A stretch of DNA of 64,000 nt, from NCBI GenBank assembly GCA_028023455.1, contig JAQFVV010012405.1, positions 9,815,923 to 9,879,922 on the forward strand, written 5' to 3'. The position numbers and the translations under genes are program-made. Below the pieces are notes generated by a model, which saw nothing but the letters and a program-made list of their open reading frames with translations, was not told where the DNA came from and did not search any database. The DNA is from Epiperipatus broadwayi (Eukaryota; Onychophora; Udeonychophora; Euonychophora; Peripatidae). Every line of letters starts with the position of its first letter. Within the stretch, counting starts at the first letter, position 1. Shown one piece after another: positions 23,646 to 35,800 of this stretch.

Positions 23646-25368
23646 TAAACTAAAATTAATAAAAAATATATTTTTTCAAAAAATTAAAAAAAAAATTAAA
23701 AAATTTTACTTACGAATAATTACGTTAATAGTTTGTTGTAAGCCTTAATACCGGAAAAAATTTTACTTCCAGCCCGTAAAACATTTTATGTCTTTTATCA
23801 TTTTATGATAAGTACAAAAATTACCAAAAAAAACAAAAAAATTAAATACTGTGGTTGATTAAAAAATTCACCAAAAATGTAAGTTTCAAACGATTTTTTT
23901 GAAATAAAGATCGTTTGAAAGCTAACATATACAGCTAAAAACGGCCATATTTTCTTTGACATAATGATTATACTTTTTACGTCAGCAAAGAAAGAAAATA
24001 ACACATCATCAAATGAGCACCTGAAGTGCACAAATGACACTGACAAAGCTAAAAAGTTAAGGTATGATAAAATTTAAAACTATTATAAGGAAATGAACAA
24101 TGGGAAAGAAAAAGTAATGGGAGAGAAAAAGTATAAAAGGTTATAGCTGTCTATTATTATTATTCTGGCCTCATTTTGTGATTGAATTATTTTGGGCTTC
24201 ATGCCTCCTATGGTTCTATTTAATATTTATTGCTTGATTCATCCAGTTATACAGAGATTCAGAAATCTAAATACAGGATAGAGTGAGTCATTACTGCTGC
24301 AAAAATATTATTGCAGAAGCTGCAGAAGTAACAACATGTGTTGCTAGACTGCCTTAGAAGTGTTTGACTAGGCTCCATGACCTAAGTCATCTGCCAAAAT
24401 TAACTGTCCATTCCTGGAACCACTGCCCAGAAACAATGCTTGAGTCATAAGATAGATGCTGCAACTACTCTCTCTTATGCATTGTCGAGTCACAGAATGA
24501 AAGAGAAGCCCTGAAACCATCAATGGAGACAAAAAGTTAACCAGTTGAAAACTAACACTAATGCAAAATGAAACAAAATGAACTGTGTCATCTAATATCA
24601 CAAAAACCTGGGTAAATATATTTTCTATAATAAATGTCTATAGACACATTATTTTTTAAATGAAATAAACTTCAACAAAGGAATATGATAAAATTTAGCC
24701 TGATTAATCATTTATATTTTTTATGTAAATTTTAGTATTTTTATGTTATATTAAATATATGCATAAATAAAAAATAATGGTGTTTGCTTAATTGTTATTT
24801 GGAATATTCTCTCTCTTGTCACTGAGTCACCATTTATTAAAAAAGATTAATGTTTATATGTGTTAAGTTAATGTGATGGACCTTCTGATTAATATTAGAG
24901 GCTGTCTTGGAATATTTCAAATGCTGGTTGGTGTGCCTGTAATCTAAGCATGCTGGCTATATAACATTTGGTCAGCTGGTGCCTAAGTTTGATCCTCAAA
25001 ACAAATAAAATGCTTTGGGTTGTAGGATTTTTGTTACAGCACTCAAGATAAGCCATGGTCAGGAAGTGTGGTCATTTTATGTTCTGTATAACCCAATCTG
25101 AACATGGGTACTGTTGTTGGTCATGCTATCAATGGTATTTTTTCTCTGCTTGAAGTGGTGGTCCATTCCTGTAATATCAAATATATAAAATAATAATTAC
25201 CAAGAAGTTTTGTATTAAGCATGATAATAAGCTTAGTTAAAATCAAAATATATTAAAGTAAATGTTAAAACTTATTAAAGTTTTAGATTCCAAAAAGATA
25301 TAAATTGCTGTGTTAAAAGTATTTAAAATCCACAAAAATAAAGATTATTCAGAGGGATCCAGTATAAA

Positions 25369-25386
25369 TGGTGCCCAATGTGGGAC
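25369..25386 (+). promoter_or_regulatory. Primer-binding site of element 2 (tRNA-Lys type)
   Basis: TGGTGCCCAATGTGGGAC begins two bases after the 5' LTR. It differs from the tRNA-Lys(1,2) site TGGCGCCCAACGTGGGGC by two CpG-type transitions plus one G-to-A. Same spacing as in element 1, so the two elements belong to related families. Confidence 0.82.
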
Positions 25387-26272
25387 GATAAATGATCCAA
25401 CATAATTAGAATTTAAAATTATAAAGTCTGAAACTAAAATATAAATTAAATGCTAAATTGCATAGTAATAAAAGTGAAATCAGTGAACAGTGTGAGAAGA
25501 GAAATAAAACAAATCAAACAAATTATAATATTTAATAAAAAGGAGAGAGAAAAAATGGTCACAGAGATAAATAAATTTATTATTGGGGGTTATTTATAGT
25601 CAGATGGAAATTAGAGAGGACTGAGGAAATTTCTAGAATTAATCAAACACTTTATTCCATTAAATATTTAAAAATAAATAAACTCAGTAATGTAAAATTT
25701 GTGTTAAGAGTTAGTAATAATTAGAAAACTAAATTAATGCATACTTGAGCTGAAACAAATATGAAGGCTCAAAATAAAGAAGGTGATATATTCTGTAATG
25801 AGCAGAAAGTCACCCATAAAGACTAACATAAATGAAAATGAAATTATCAAGTCATGGAAGAAAAGGTTTGAGAAATACACAGAAATAATTAACAAACAAA
25901 TAGAATAATGCATACAGAAATGAGAATAGCCTGACTAGAAAAGGGGGGAAGTATGAAAATGAGGATAAAACAGTTAAAAGATAAATTAGATAAAAGAGAA
26001 AATAAACAGGAGGCACAAATAAGTACGCATAATTAAGTAGCTCGAATAGGTAAATAAACCTCAATCAGAAAATATTTCTGATTCAAATGATAACCTTAAA
26101 TCTGAAAATAATGATATGCTGAAATAAAACATAATGAAAAGGGAGTAAAAATTATAGATGTAAGTGAGGTAACAGAAAAATAGAAATAGTAAAATTAAGA
26201 AGCAAGGAAGAGAAAGGTAAATTAAAAATTAATAGTGTAAATATTGATAGTATAAAACAGAAAAATGCAGGT
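25387..26272 (+). other. Leader and 5' gag-like region of element 2, decayed
   Basis: A-rich on the plus strand, with short Lys/Glu/Asn-rich open pieces that suggest a decayed gag upstream of the open part at 26,273. No motif can be named. Confidence 0.4.
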
Positions 26273-26664
26273 ATGAATGCACATTTAAAGAATAACCCTG
26301 TTAATTTAAAGAAGTTTATAAAACTAAAAATATATGCTGAGAGGAAAGTTGTTGAGAAAATGGCCCAGCTACTTAGTGTATTTGACAGCACAAAGTCACA
26401 TAATAAAAATAAAGATGGGATTCAAAATTCAGAAAGAGAGAAAAACATAAGTAGTATAAATTTCAGATCAGATAAAAATGATTGAAATAACAGAAACAGA
26501 TATAGAGAATCATATAATTATAGAAACAGAAATGATGAATATACTAGTCATGATCTGGAAACCAACAACCCAGAACATCAAGCCAGGCCTAGAAATAAGT
26601 CAAGATTTCCAAGTCCAAGAAGATATGTAAGAAACATAAAAGAACCAACTGACAAAGATTATTG
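26273..26664 (+). pseudogene. gag-like protein remnant of element 2
   Basis: An open frame from 26,273 continues past a single TGA (26,483-26,485) to a stop at 26,662-26,664, about 130 codons in total. The first part is Lys-rich (KKFIKLKIYAERKVVEK); the part after the TGA is rich in Arg, Asn and Tyr (NRNRYRESYNYRNRNDEY, then SRFPSPRRYVRNIK), like the basic RNA-binding end of a Gag. No CCHC zinc knuckle is present. Its position between primer site and polypurine tract supports the gag reading. No pol follows, so the element depended on proteins from another copy. Confidence 0.5.
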
Positions 26665-27847
26665 AGGATTAGAGTTTATATTAACTGGATAGATTTTTTT
26701 TTTAAAAAAAGTTTATCGTTTACAGAATATGAGAATAGAAATAAAATAAAATAAAATATTTTGTTTTGTTTTGAGAGTTAATACCTGAAAATGGAAATAG
26801 ATTTAAATAAATGACTAAAATAATATTTTTTTTCTAATTTAGGGAGTATAGATGATAATGGATGTAAAATGAATTTGTTATTTAAAATAAAGTAAAATTA
26901 TAAAGTTTTAAAGGAAATTCACAAAAAATAAAATAGAAGGTTTTTTTTGCAGATAATCAACACATATAAATGCAAAAGAAAAGATTTTAAAAGCAAATAA
27001 GTTGAATAATGGTATAATAAGTAGAATGAAGTCTATAATAAAAAGATAAATAAAAATGTTGCAAAATAATCTTACAAGTAGGTGTAGATTGTGTTTAGGT
27101 TAATAGAGTCATGGAGGGAGAGGGAAGGTACACAGATACAGGTTGAAGAAGGAGTATTAAGTATAGGCTGCTGCTGTATGAACTTAAGACCTGTAATAGG
27201 CATGAAAATGGGAGGTATAGTGTGATAAGATGAGGATCCAGTAGAAAGGTCCTGGATCCATCCAACATGCTGGGATATGTTGTCCCAGTCCATTATCTAA
27301 AAATGTATATATAGAGTAAACCACAAGTCAGTTTCATTGGAAGAAAAATTCCCAATATCATATACTTATAAATAATAATGTTTTAGTGTAAGACAAATGG
27401 TCTGCGGTAGAATACTGTCATTCACAATGACCCCATATTTTCTAGGATGCAAACACAGTGAGAAAATCCTGGGCTCATTCAACCTACTGATAGAGAAATT
27501 TCCAACACAGAAATGAAGTTAAAGTATTTTTATTGCATAAGTCAGGTATAAGTGGATGAGTTCTGCCACTCACAGCATTCAACCTCTCTGTACATATTGG
27601 AAAAATGCATGTTGAACCTGGTGGTCATCACATATGACATAATCATTGCCAATCAATATAGATTATGTACTGTGAGATAAGAGCAGAATACGAAAGATCA
27701 CTTTCTATGGATTGTTGGTCTGTATACAATTTGACACTTATGTTAGAAAAAAATAATAAAAATAAAAAGTGAAAAATCAAACTATAATGGAAAAAATAAA
27801 AGGTAAGAGGTAAAACATGTCAAACTGACAGATTTTACCTCTCAAAC
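26665..27847 (+). other. 3' interior of element 2, no recognised protein
   Basis: No reverse transcriptase, RNase H or integrase motif was seen. A minus-strand 73-codon frame (27,072-27,293) has less biased composition than the surroundings, but I recognise nothing in it. Confidence 0.5.
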
Positions 27848-27857
27848 AAGAGGGGGG
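27848..27857 (+). promoter_or_regulatory. Polypurine tract of element 2
   Basis: AAGAGGGGGG directly before the TGATGTAATG start of the 3' LTR. This is the usual place and composition for the primer of plus-strand DNA synthesis. Confidence 0.85.
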
Positions 27858-29642
27858 TGATGTAATGGTAGCAAGATATATGTTAGAAAAGTCACATATT
27901 TGCATTACATATTTTATAATTTAAAAATGATATGATTAAATTTATTTGAAAGAAATAATTATTTAAGATTACTTTTATAATATAGTTTTGTAAAAGTAAA
28001 AGTTTGCATTATATTGTGCTTTAAAAATACAATAAAAGTATTTATTAAAAGTAGGTGGGAAAAAGAAATTAGAAAAAAAAGGCTTAAAAACTTTTTCTCC
28101 TTTTATAAATTAAAAATAAGTTAAAAGAATAAAGTGTTAAAAAAATCTTAGTAAAAATCTAAAATAAAAAAATTATTAATTAATTAGTGAAAGTAAACTT
28201 TTGAAGGCCAATGAAAAATTTCCTGGCTGATAATGATATTGAAATTGTAATAATTAAAAACTATGTAAGCTATCTTTTCAGGCTAAAAGCAAGAGATAAT
28301 AGATTAATCTAAAAAAAAGATTAGATTGAAGAAAAATGTAAAAATCAATTAGATTAAAAATGTAAATTTAATTTAAAAATATATTTTAGGCATGATAAAA
28401 TTTAAAACTATGATAAGGAAACAAACAATGGGTAAGAAAAAATATTAAAGGTTGCAGTTGTCTATTATTATTATTCTGGACTTCATTTTGTGATTGAAGT
28501 ATTCTGGTCTTCATGCTGTTATTAATTCATTCTAATATTCATTGCTTGATTCACCAAATCATACAGAGATTTAGAAACCTAAGTACCAGATAGAGGTAGT
28601 CATTACTGCTGCAGAAAATATTATTGCAACAATCACAGAACTAGCAACATGCATTGCTAGACTACCTTAAAAGTGTTTCACTGGTATCCATACCCTAAGT
28701 CCTCTGCCAAATTCAACTGTCCATGCCTGAAACCAGTGCCCAGAATCAATGCTTAAATCTTAAGATAGATATGCTGCTACTTCATATATCTCTCTCCCAT
28801 TGTCAAGTTGCAGAATGAAAGACAGGCCCAGAAACCACTGATGGAGACCAAACAGTCAACCAGTTGAAAATTAACACTAATGCAAAACAAAACCAAATGA
28901 ATTGTCTCATCTAATATCATGAAAACTTAGGTCAATATATTTCCCATAATAACTGTCTATAGACACTTTATTGTTTAAATGAAATGCATTTTAACAAAGG
29001 ACTATGTTAAAATTTAGCCTGATTAATTGTTTATATATTTTTATGTAAATTTTAGTACTTTTATGTTATATAAAATGTGTGCATAAATAAATAATGATGT
29101 TTGCTTAATTGTTATTTGGTCTATTTTCTCTCTCTCTTGTCACTGCATCACCATTTATTTAAAGAGCTAAATGTTTAAATGTGTTAAGTTAATGTGCAGG
29201 ACCCCCTGATTAAGAGTAGGAGTTAACTTGGATATTTAAAGCTCTGGTTAGTGTGCCTGTCATCTGAGCATGCTGGCTATATAACATATAGTCAGCTGGC
29301 ACCTAAGTTTGATACTCAAAACAAATAAAATGTGTTGGATGGCAGGGTTTTTGTTTCAGCAGTCAAGGTGAGCCACAGTCAGAAAGTCCTATCTGGGCAT
29401 GGGTACCATTGATGGTCATTCTATCAATGGTATGTTTGAAGTGCCAGTTTTTTTCTTATTGCATTAAAGATATAAAATAATAATTACCAAAAAGTTATGT
29501 ATTAAGCATGATAATAAGCTATATTAAAGTAAATATTAAAACTTATTAAAGTTTTAGATTCCAAAATATATATATATAAAAGTTTGTGTTAAAAGTATTT
29601 AAACCCAGCAAAAATAAAGTTTATTCAAAGGGCTCTGGGACA
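27858..29642 (+). repeat. 3' LTR of element 2, intact
   Basis: Starts TGATGTAATG, ends GGGACA, 1,785 bp. It serves as the empty-site reference for the two insertions in the 5' LTR. Near 29,270-29,320 it contains a tRNA-like patch (TCAGCTGGCACCTAAG with TTTGATACTC); the counterpart in the 5' LTR is near 24,950-25,000. Confidence 0.88.
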
Positions 29643-29674
<32 letters not shown>

Positions 29675-31249
29675 AGTAAACTAACAAAGAAAATAGCTCA
29701 ACATAAAATAAATAATATCAGTAAAAGAGAAACATCAAATACATATGAATTGTTTTACCAATCATAGGAATGCAAAGATCTCAAGTCTAGAGTTCAAAAG
29801 TTTCTTCTTTATTGTTGTGAAAAGTTTGAAAGTATAGCAAGATATGAAGAGCAGTGTAAGGTGTAATAGCAACACATACTTTTATGATGCAATTCACATG
29901 ATTCTGATTAAACCTTTCCTTGGATATCAATAATGAATTTGAAGGTTGGCTGATTGTTAGGAATAGCAAATGACTGAAAGTGGCATAATTGACTAAGTGG
30001 TTTCTTATTTCTGGAATGTTGACACAGCAGATCAGTTCACAGGTTGAATTCTTTAAGAATTATAAGAACATTCATACAGGTACATATCAGCAGACATCAG
30101 ATGGACAGCAATTCCCCATTAATTGAGATTCCAAACTCATGCTTCCCAGACAGAGATGATGAAGGGGAAGTGGGCACAAGCTTCCTATTCACTGATTAGC
30201 ATAGTACAGCCAAATAATTATTTTCTTAAAATTTTTGGGATGACCTTTAATAATTTTTCTCACACAAACAGCTTGAAAATTTTTTTTACAAAACACCATA
30301 TTATTGTTTTTGCATTTGCTGAGGTATTATACAACTTTATGACAAAAGGCATCTGGATTAATTTTAATTAAAAAATATATGTTTGCTCGTAACAGTTTTC
30401 ATCAGCTTAAATAAAATTTAATCCTGTACTTGTTTTTTAAATGAGTAACATTTTCCAAATTCTGAATATTTCTGTCTATATGCATTTTTTACAGTAAATA
30501 TATAATACAAAAGATATTGCCATATTTTTCATTTATTAGACAAGATTTTAATAACAATTATAAAGTAACTATGCTCTATAATTAATCTGCCTTTACAAAA
30601 TAAAATGTTCAGAAATTTTAATTAACTGAATTTTAAATTAATTGTTTATCAAAATTTTCTAGAATTGGCTTTAAATATGAAAGTTAATTATTCATCTAAT
30701 CTCAGCTTTTTTCTACTCACATATACACATGTTTTTAGTAAATTTAATGAAGTAAATTTTTATTCTTATAAGCTTTTAATAAATTTTTAATAAAATAAAA
30801 TTAATTTTTTTATATAATTAAGGTTATTTAGTTATAAATCTGAAGTTATTAAGTTTAAAATTATTTAATGATAATTTGCCGTAAAGCATATATATGTAAG
30901 CAAGTATATATATGATCCACACTTTTTGATGTCGAATAAAGATTTAATTGTATAAATAAAATATTGCAAATATAACTAAAACTGACAACAGGTCTTGTAA
31001 AAACAGTTAAAAGAGTTGATTAGCAAAAATGTTAAACTCAAGTCATAATATTTATTATTAGTACTGATTTGGGATTGTCAATAGTAATGGGTTTTTTAAT
31101 AATAACACTATTAAAAATATCATTAGTATTACATGGAAATAACCCTACACTTCATTTTGTTTACATCTTAATAAATCCACAAAAATATTTAATCTAACAC
31201 ACACACATATATATATAATATTTAAAGACAAGAATAGGGTATATACTTA
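29643..31249. other. AT microsatellite, then sequence without a recognised gene
   Basis: A short AT run (29,643-29,667) follows element 2 and contains its right-hand target duplication. An 82-codon frame at 30,123-30,371 has ordinary-looking composition but no motif I know. The rest is A+T-rich. Confidence 0.5.
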
Positions 31250-31480
31250 AGCTAGATGTGTGTAAAGGGAATTAGAACAAAGACTTTCAAGCTCTCTTTA
31301 GTCAGTCACTCTATCTTATATAACCGATACACATGACCATATATATGTGAAATAGATAAATAATCTTCAGTAGGCATATTTTATGCTGAAGCAGCATTCA
31401 TCAGTTGGTCTGAATTATCATCTCCCACGCATATATACAATTCAGTGCTGGTTACTATTAAGATAGTAAATATACAAACT
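31250..31480 (-). repeat. Diverged SINE-like repeat related to 56.6-56.9 kb
   Basis: The stretch with GATAAATAATCTTC, ATTTTATGCTGAAGCAGCA and CATCAGTTGGTCTGAATTA aligns with the reverse complement of 56,735-56,830, and the ACACATGACCATATATATG part with its end. The tRNA-like head is barely recognisable here. Confidence 0.6.
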
Positions 31481-32223
31481 TTAATGGACAGGCTTTTTAT
31501 GTATATATAACATGCATACACAAAATTATAGATAATAAAATATTTAAACTTTCATCCTAGTTTGGGTTTATAATGAGAGGGAAAATGATTTATTGCTAAA
31601 ATCCAAATATTCCCGAGTTAAAAAAACCCTAGAATCAGGAATTAGGATTAATGATAGTCTATTTATATGAGTTATTCCATCTCTATTTGGATTGATTATT
31701 ACAGATAAATATTGGTTTGCTTTTGAAAAAAGACTTAACATTTATTAGTAAAAAATGAGCAAGTATAAAAATGAAAGTCACCCAAATTCTTTTGTCAATA
31801 GAAATATGTATGAACTCTGAAAAAGAAATTTGCTTTACTTTACTCCAGTGTAATTATTGTTATCCCATGTAAAAAATAGATATCATATGGAAGTTTTATT
31901 AAATTATATCTAATACTATCCTATTAACATAAATTAGCTCTGAATTGTACTATTCAGCAAAGAGAAATTTGTCTCTTTAAGGCACCTAGTCCTGGAGATT
32001 TAGATGTTAGATCAAACCGCAGAAAGTAATCTGGAGGTATAAGATATGACAGCTAAGACTGTGAGTGTAATGCCACTACTATCTAGTATCTATCGATTAC
32101 TTAAACTTTTAATAGATGGCGCTATAGTAAAGTCAAAATAATTGCTAACATTATATGTAAGCAGTAATTATATGATGTTATTGATTTCAAACTTTGAAGA
32201 TAATTCAATATGAGCGCAAGGTC
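31481..32223. other. A+T-rich sequence without a recognised gene
   Basis: Nothing supported in this stretch. Confidence 0.6.
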
Positions 32224-32323
32224 AAGCGTTGTTGGTCGAGAGGTCAGCACAGCAGCCTTACAAGCAGTTGTCCCGGGTTAGCGGGTTCGCTTCCCGGCCT
32301 TGCTATGACACTTGAAAAAAAAT
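32224..32323 (+). mobile_element. tRNA-derived SINE, best-preserved B box
   Basis: GCGTTGTTGGTCGAGAGGTC, CAGCCTTACAAGCAG, a B box GGTTCGCTTCCCGGCC, then TGCTATGACACTTG and an A tail. Of the five copies this keeps the promoter boxes in the best order. Acceptor stem pairing is imperfect and an extra GTTAGCG sits before the B box, as in the sister copies, so it is a SINE and not a tRNA gene. Confidence 0.82.
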
Positions 32324-33508
32324 ATGAGCGTAAGAATAACATTTAAATGGCGAATATGAAATATTGTATATATGTTTATGTATATATATATATATAAGAG
32401 TATGTGTACTAAAAACGTTAAATAAACAAAAATGTTAACTTATTTCTTGATTTTGTTGGTTAAAAAAGTTGTTTTAAATATTATCTTTCTTTTTTATTTA
32501 TTAAAAAAAATATTTTTTTAAGCGTTAAATGTTAAGAGTGGAAAAAATAAGATGTATATCTATTTTAATTTTTTATAAAAAACAACAACAAAAAGAGAAT
32601 TTGAAGCAGAAGTTTTTATTTTCAACTTTAAAGTGTTTTTCTTCCGCTGTATTTAATTATATATACTGACTTCAAATTTTTTTTAAAAAAAAGACAAAAT
32701 TATATGTAAACAAAATATTCACCCACTCTTATAAAAAGTTAAATATAAAAGATATAAATAATAATGTTTTTTCAATGATTAAAAATATATTAAAATAAGC
32801 ATTTATTATCATGTTTTAAAGGCAATACTACATCACTACAGTTACATCCATCTGCCCACGGCCATTCTTTTTATACTTGCGATAAAACTACATCTAATTT
32901 CATTGTTCACATTTTAAAAGTATGATGACTATAACTTACCCCTCAATCTTCGTCTCAAAATTTTACCCCCCCCCCTCCAAAACATTTTGAAGAAAAACAT
33001 CATAACTCAAATGTATTTTCAATCTTATATGTTCAAGTTCACTTCAATAACTTTCTGATTATTAATCTTCATTTTAGTTCAGGTCATGTGGTCAATTTTC
33101 TTTAAAGCTATATTCCCATACCTACTAATTTTATTTTTCAGCTTTCATAAAAACCAGGTTTTACACCCATATGTCAGTATATTCCATACAAGGTTCTAAC
33201 AAATTTTATCCCATTTTTGATGTTTATACATTTATTTGATAGTAACGTATTTTTACTTGAGAAAAAAATCAACTGATATTTTAGTTAAAAACTATCAGGC
33301 AACTGAGAAGGATGACCATGGTGTTTCTTGATTTCAAAGTCAGAAGTAAATCATTGCAATGACTGCTACATGTTAATGAGCAGTCCATCCATATTTATTT
33401 ATTTAATGAATAATCACACATAGTAATAACTGCTGCAACAAACGAGAACATATGGAGTATACATAAGGTAATTTTCCTGAAGAAATGTTTTTTGGGATAT
33501 ATATATAA
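32324..33508. other. A+T-rich sequence without a recognised gene
   Basis: Long A and T runs and a C run near 32,966. No coding frame of note. Confidence 0.6.
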
Positions 33509-35372
33509 TTTTCAACCATTATCAGTCCATGCAGAATAAAGATCTCTCCAAATTCAATCCTTCAACTCTGATCTCTAACCTCACTTCACCAAATCAACCC
33601 AGAACATTTTCTTATTTCATCCATCCATTTCACATGTGGTCACTTTCTAGGACTTAAAATATCTCTTGGAATCCAGTTTAAAAGTTGTAAATTGTTAATT
33701 GTAAATTGTTAATCTATTATATCTCTTCTAGCACTATATCCATCTCTATTTTACTTTCTTAATTCTTTCAATCATGTCAGTAACACCTATTTAAAAATCT
33801 TGCCCAGGTATTTTATTTTTAATTTCTTCATGTTACTCATGACATGCATCTTTCCCTATTTCATTCACAGGTCTAAAAGCTTCTGTATTGCTCTTCTTTT
33901 AAGTGTCCAAGTCTCATATCCATATGTAATAGATGGTAAAACACATTTATTAAAAATCTTTTTCAAACCCATAAGTATATTTCCTTTTGGTATTAAGTTA
34001 TCTTTACCAAAAGCATCCCAACCAAGTTTAATTCTATGATTAATTGTGTCTAATACATTTCCATTAATCTGACCCAAGTATTTGTAATTGTTAACTTCTT
34101 CTAACTCATCATTCCATTGATCATTACTTTAGACTGTTTGACATTTACTTTTAATTTTATTTCCTTACTTTTGTCTGATAACTCTTTCAACATTTTCTGA
34201 AGTGATCAAAATATTATTTGCAAAACAATTACATCTTCTGCCAAATGTAGATGACTTAAATAATCTATTTACATTTACTCTCTTAGCTTCCCATTTTATG
34301 GCACAAAATACTTCTTGAAAACCTGCTAAAAAGTTTACAAGATATGGATTCAACCTGTTACACATCCTTCTGAATGTTAATCTTCCTCTTATCATTATGT
34401 AATCTAGTTATTGTTGCTTCAATTTTATAAATATTCTTTAGAATATGACAATATTCTTAATCCATACATTGACAATTTTTAATCACTAAAGATGTGCTTA
34501 TAAAATCAAATGCTTTTTCATAATCTACAAATCCAAAGCATAATGGCAACTCATATGTGTTGGTCCTTTCTATAACTTCTCTCAATACTTGGATATGATC
34601 CACTGTACTAAAATCATTTTTTAATCCAGCTGGTTCTTTTGTTTGGTTAAAATCCAAAGTATACTATAGATGATGTGTAATTATAGAACTATTAAAATAT
34701 TGATAGTTCTATAATTTCTAATACTTTCATTATCACCTTTTTAAAATATCAATACTAATACTGAATTCTTGAAATCAACTGGTATATCTTTATCATTTAG
34801 ACATTTGGTATATAACTTTGCCAAATACTTTTCTATTTCTTAATTTGTTTCTTTTAAGATATCAATTATAATTCCATCATTACCTGGAGCTTTTCCCTTC
34901 TTTATAAATTTAATAGCATGTCTCATTTCTTCATTTAAAATTCTGGGCAATTCAGAAGATATAGTAATTGTAGGCTGTACTTTTCCTTGTTCTCTATTGA
35001 TATTTAATTCTTGATAGAACTCTTTTACATATTTCATGATGTTATCTTTCCTTTTAGTAATAGTTCCATCTTTTTTTAATGCAGAAATAAGTTTTCTACA
35101 AATACCAAGAATTTGTTTTACACTCTTGTGATCTTTTATTTTTTTCTATAGTTTCATACTTTTTTATATCATTATCAAATCTTTCCCACATACTTTTTGG
35201 ATGCATTATTTTTATATTTTTCATATTTTTACTTGTCTTGCTTCAGTAGAAATTTTACTGGACAATTGCTGCTTTTTTTATACCAGCTATCTTTGTTGCA
35301 GTTTTTTAAAGTATATCAGTTATCTTCTTACTGATTTCATTCAAATCTGATGCATGTTCAAAATCCATTAGT
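33509..35372 (-). pseudogene. RTE-type LINE, copy 2: 5'-truncated reverse transcriptase
   Basis: Minus-strand copy of the same RTE family as at 3-8 kb. Its 5' end corresponds to copy 1 near 6,640, and it runs to the end of the ORF (stop in TCAACC near 33,512) but lacks the TGAT tail. Open pieces, 5' to 3': 35,037-34,840 (MKYVKEFYQEL and KGKAPGNDGI), 34,657-34,457 (FSTVDHIQVLREVIERTN and CFGFVDYEKAFD), 34,395-34,165, 34,077-33,865 (INHRIKLGWDAFGKDNL and YGYETWTL). The catalytic FADD region is destroyed (near 34,230). The endonuclease part is absent, as expected from 5' truncation during target-primed integration. Confidence 0.9.
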
Positions 35373-35439
35373 ATATATATATTCTAGTTGTAATTTCTTG
35401 TTATCATATATATATATATATATATATTATATTTAATGT

Positions 35440-35800
35440 TTTCACGGTTATATGATGTAGAGAAAATAATATTTTTGGATACGAACTGTGTATTATTTTG
35501 CATTACAATCCAATATTTCGAAGGACTAGCAACTGCCATTATCAAGGTTAACTTTTGAAAGAACAATCATTAGATCTCAAAGAATAACATGACTCAATGC
35601 GAAATGAGAAGTGAGATTCGACTTGAAGTAGTTCAGCATTCACAATATGAGGCTTATCAAAATGTTTATTTCCCTCAGTTTTTTCACCTATTAATTTCAA
35701 GTTAATATTAGATAAAATGATAGGTTTCCACATAGCTGGAATGCATTGTGCTTTGTCAGCCCTATTTAAACCACTAGGCCCCTTTAATATGATTTAAGAA
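35440..35800 (-). pseudogene. Penelope-like 3' end, left arm of an inverted pair
   Basis: Minus-strand copy of a segment that codes for the end of a Penelope-like endonuclease region. Its open piece (35,733-35,548) begins MWKPIIL and ends near SFKS, followed by non-coding TTATCAAGG-type sequence with a TTCGAAATATTGG motif. It is a reverse complement of 35,820-36,165 over about 340 bp, differing at scattered positions. This arm has lost the reading frame before MWKP. Confidence 0.65.

Larger units (their letters stand above)
22410..24056. mobile_element. 1,647-bp TTAA-flanked non-autonomous DNA element
   Basis: TTAA occurs at 22,406-22,409 and 24,057-24,060. Removing the element and one TTAA gives a junction that aligns base for base in length with the intact 3' LTR around 28,376-28,391 (TTAAGGTATGATAAAA against TTTAGGCATGATAAAA). 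The ends, CTACTCTAGCTT and the reverse complement CTTTTTAGCTTT, are weakly inverted. TTAA targets are typical of piggyBac-like elements, but no transposase is present and the ends are not classical. It contains a perfect 36-bp palindrome and a 60-bp-unit tandem array. Confidence 0.75.
19988..25366 (+). repeat. 5' LTR of element 2, interrupted twice
   Basis: Pieces 19,988-20,254, about 22,176-22,409 and 24,061-25,366 align consecutively with the 3' LTR. The start reads TATTGTAATG (3' copy TGATGTAATG) and the end AGTATA (3' copy GGGACA). The gaps are a Penelope-like element and a TTAA-flanked element. Confidence 0.88.
19988..29642 (+). mobile_element. LTR retrotransposon, element 2, with two nested insertions
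   Basis: The right LTR (27,858-29,642, 1,785 bp) is intact. The left LTR (19,988-25,366) has the same sequence broken by two insertions; without them it is about 1.8 kb. ATATA precedes and follows the element (19,983-19,987; 29,643-29,647), a 5-bp target duplication, though in low-complexity sequence. Order: LTR, AA, primer-binding site, gag-like remnant, polypurine tract, LTR. The two LTRs agree at roughly five of six positions by eye, so this copy looks older than element 1. No pol is present. Confidence 0.88.
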
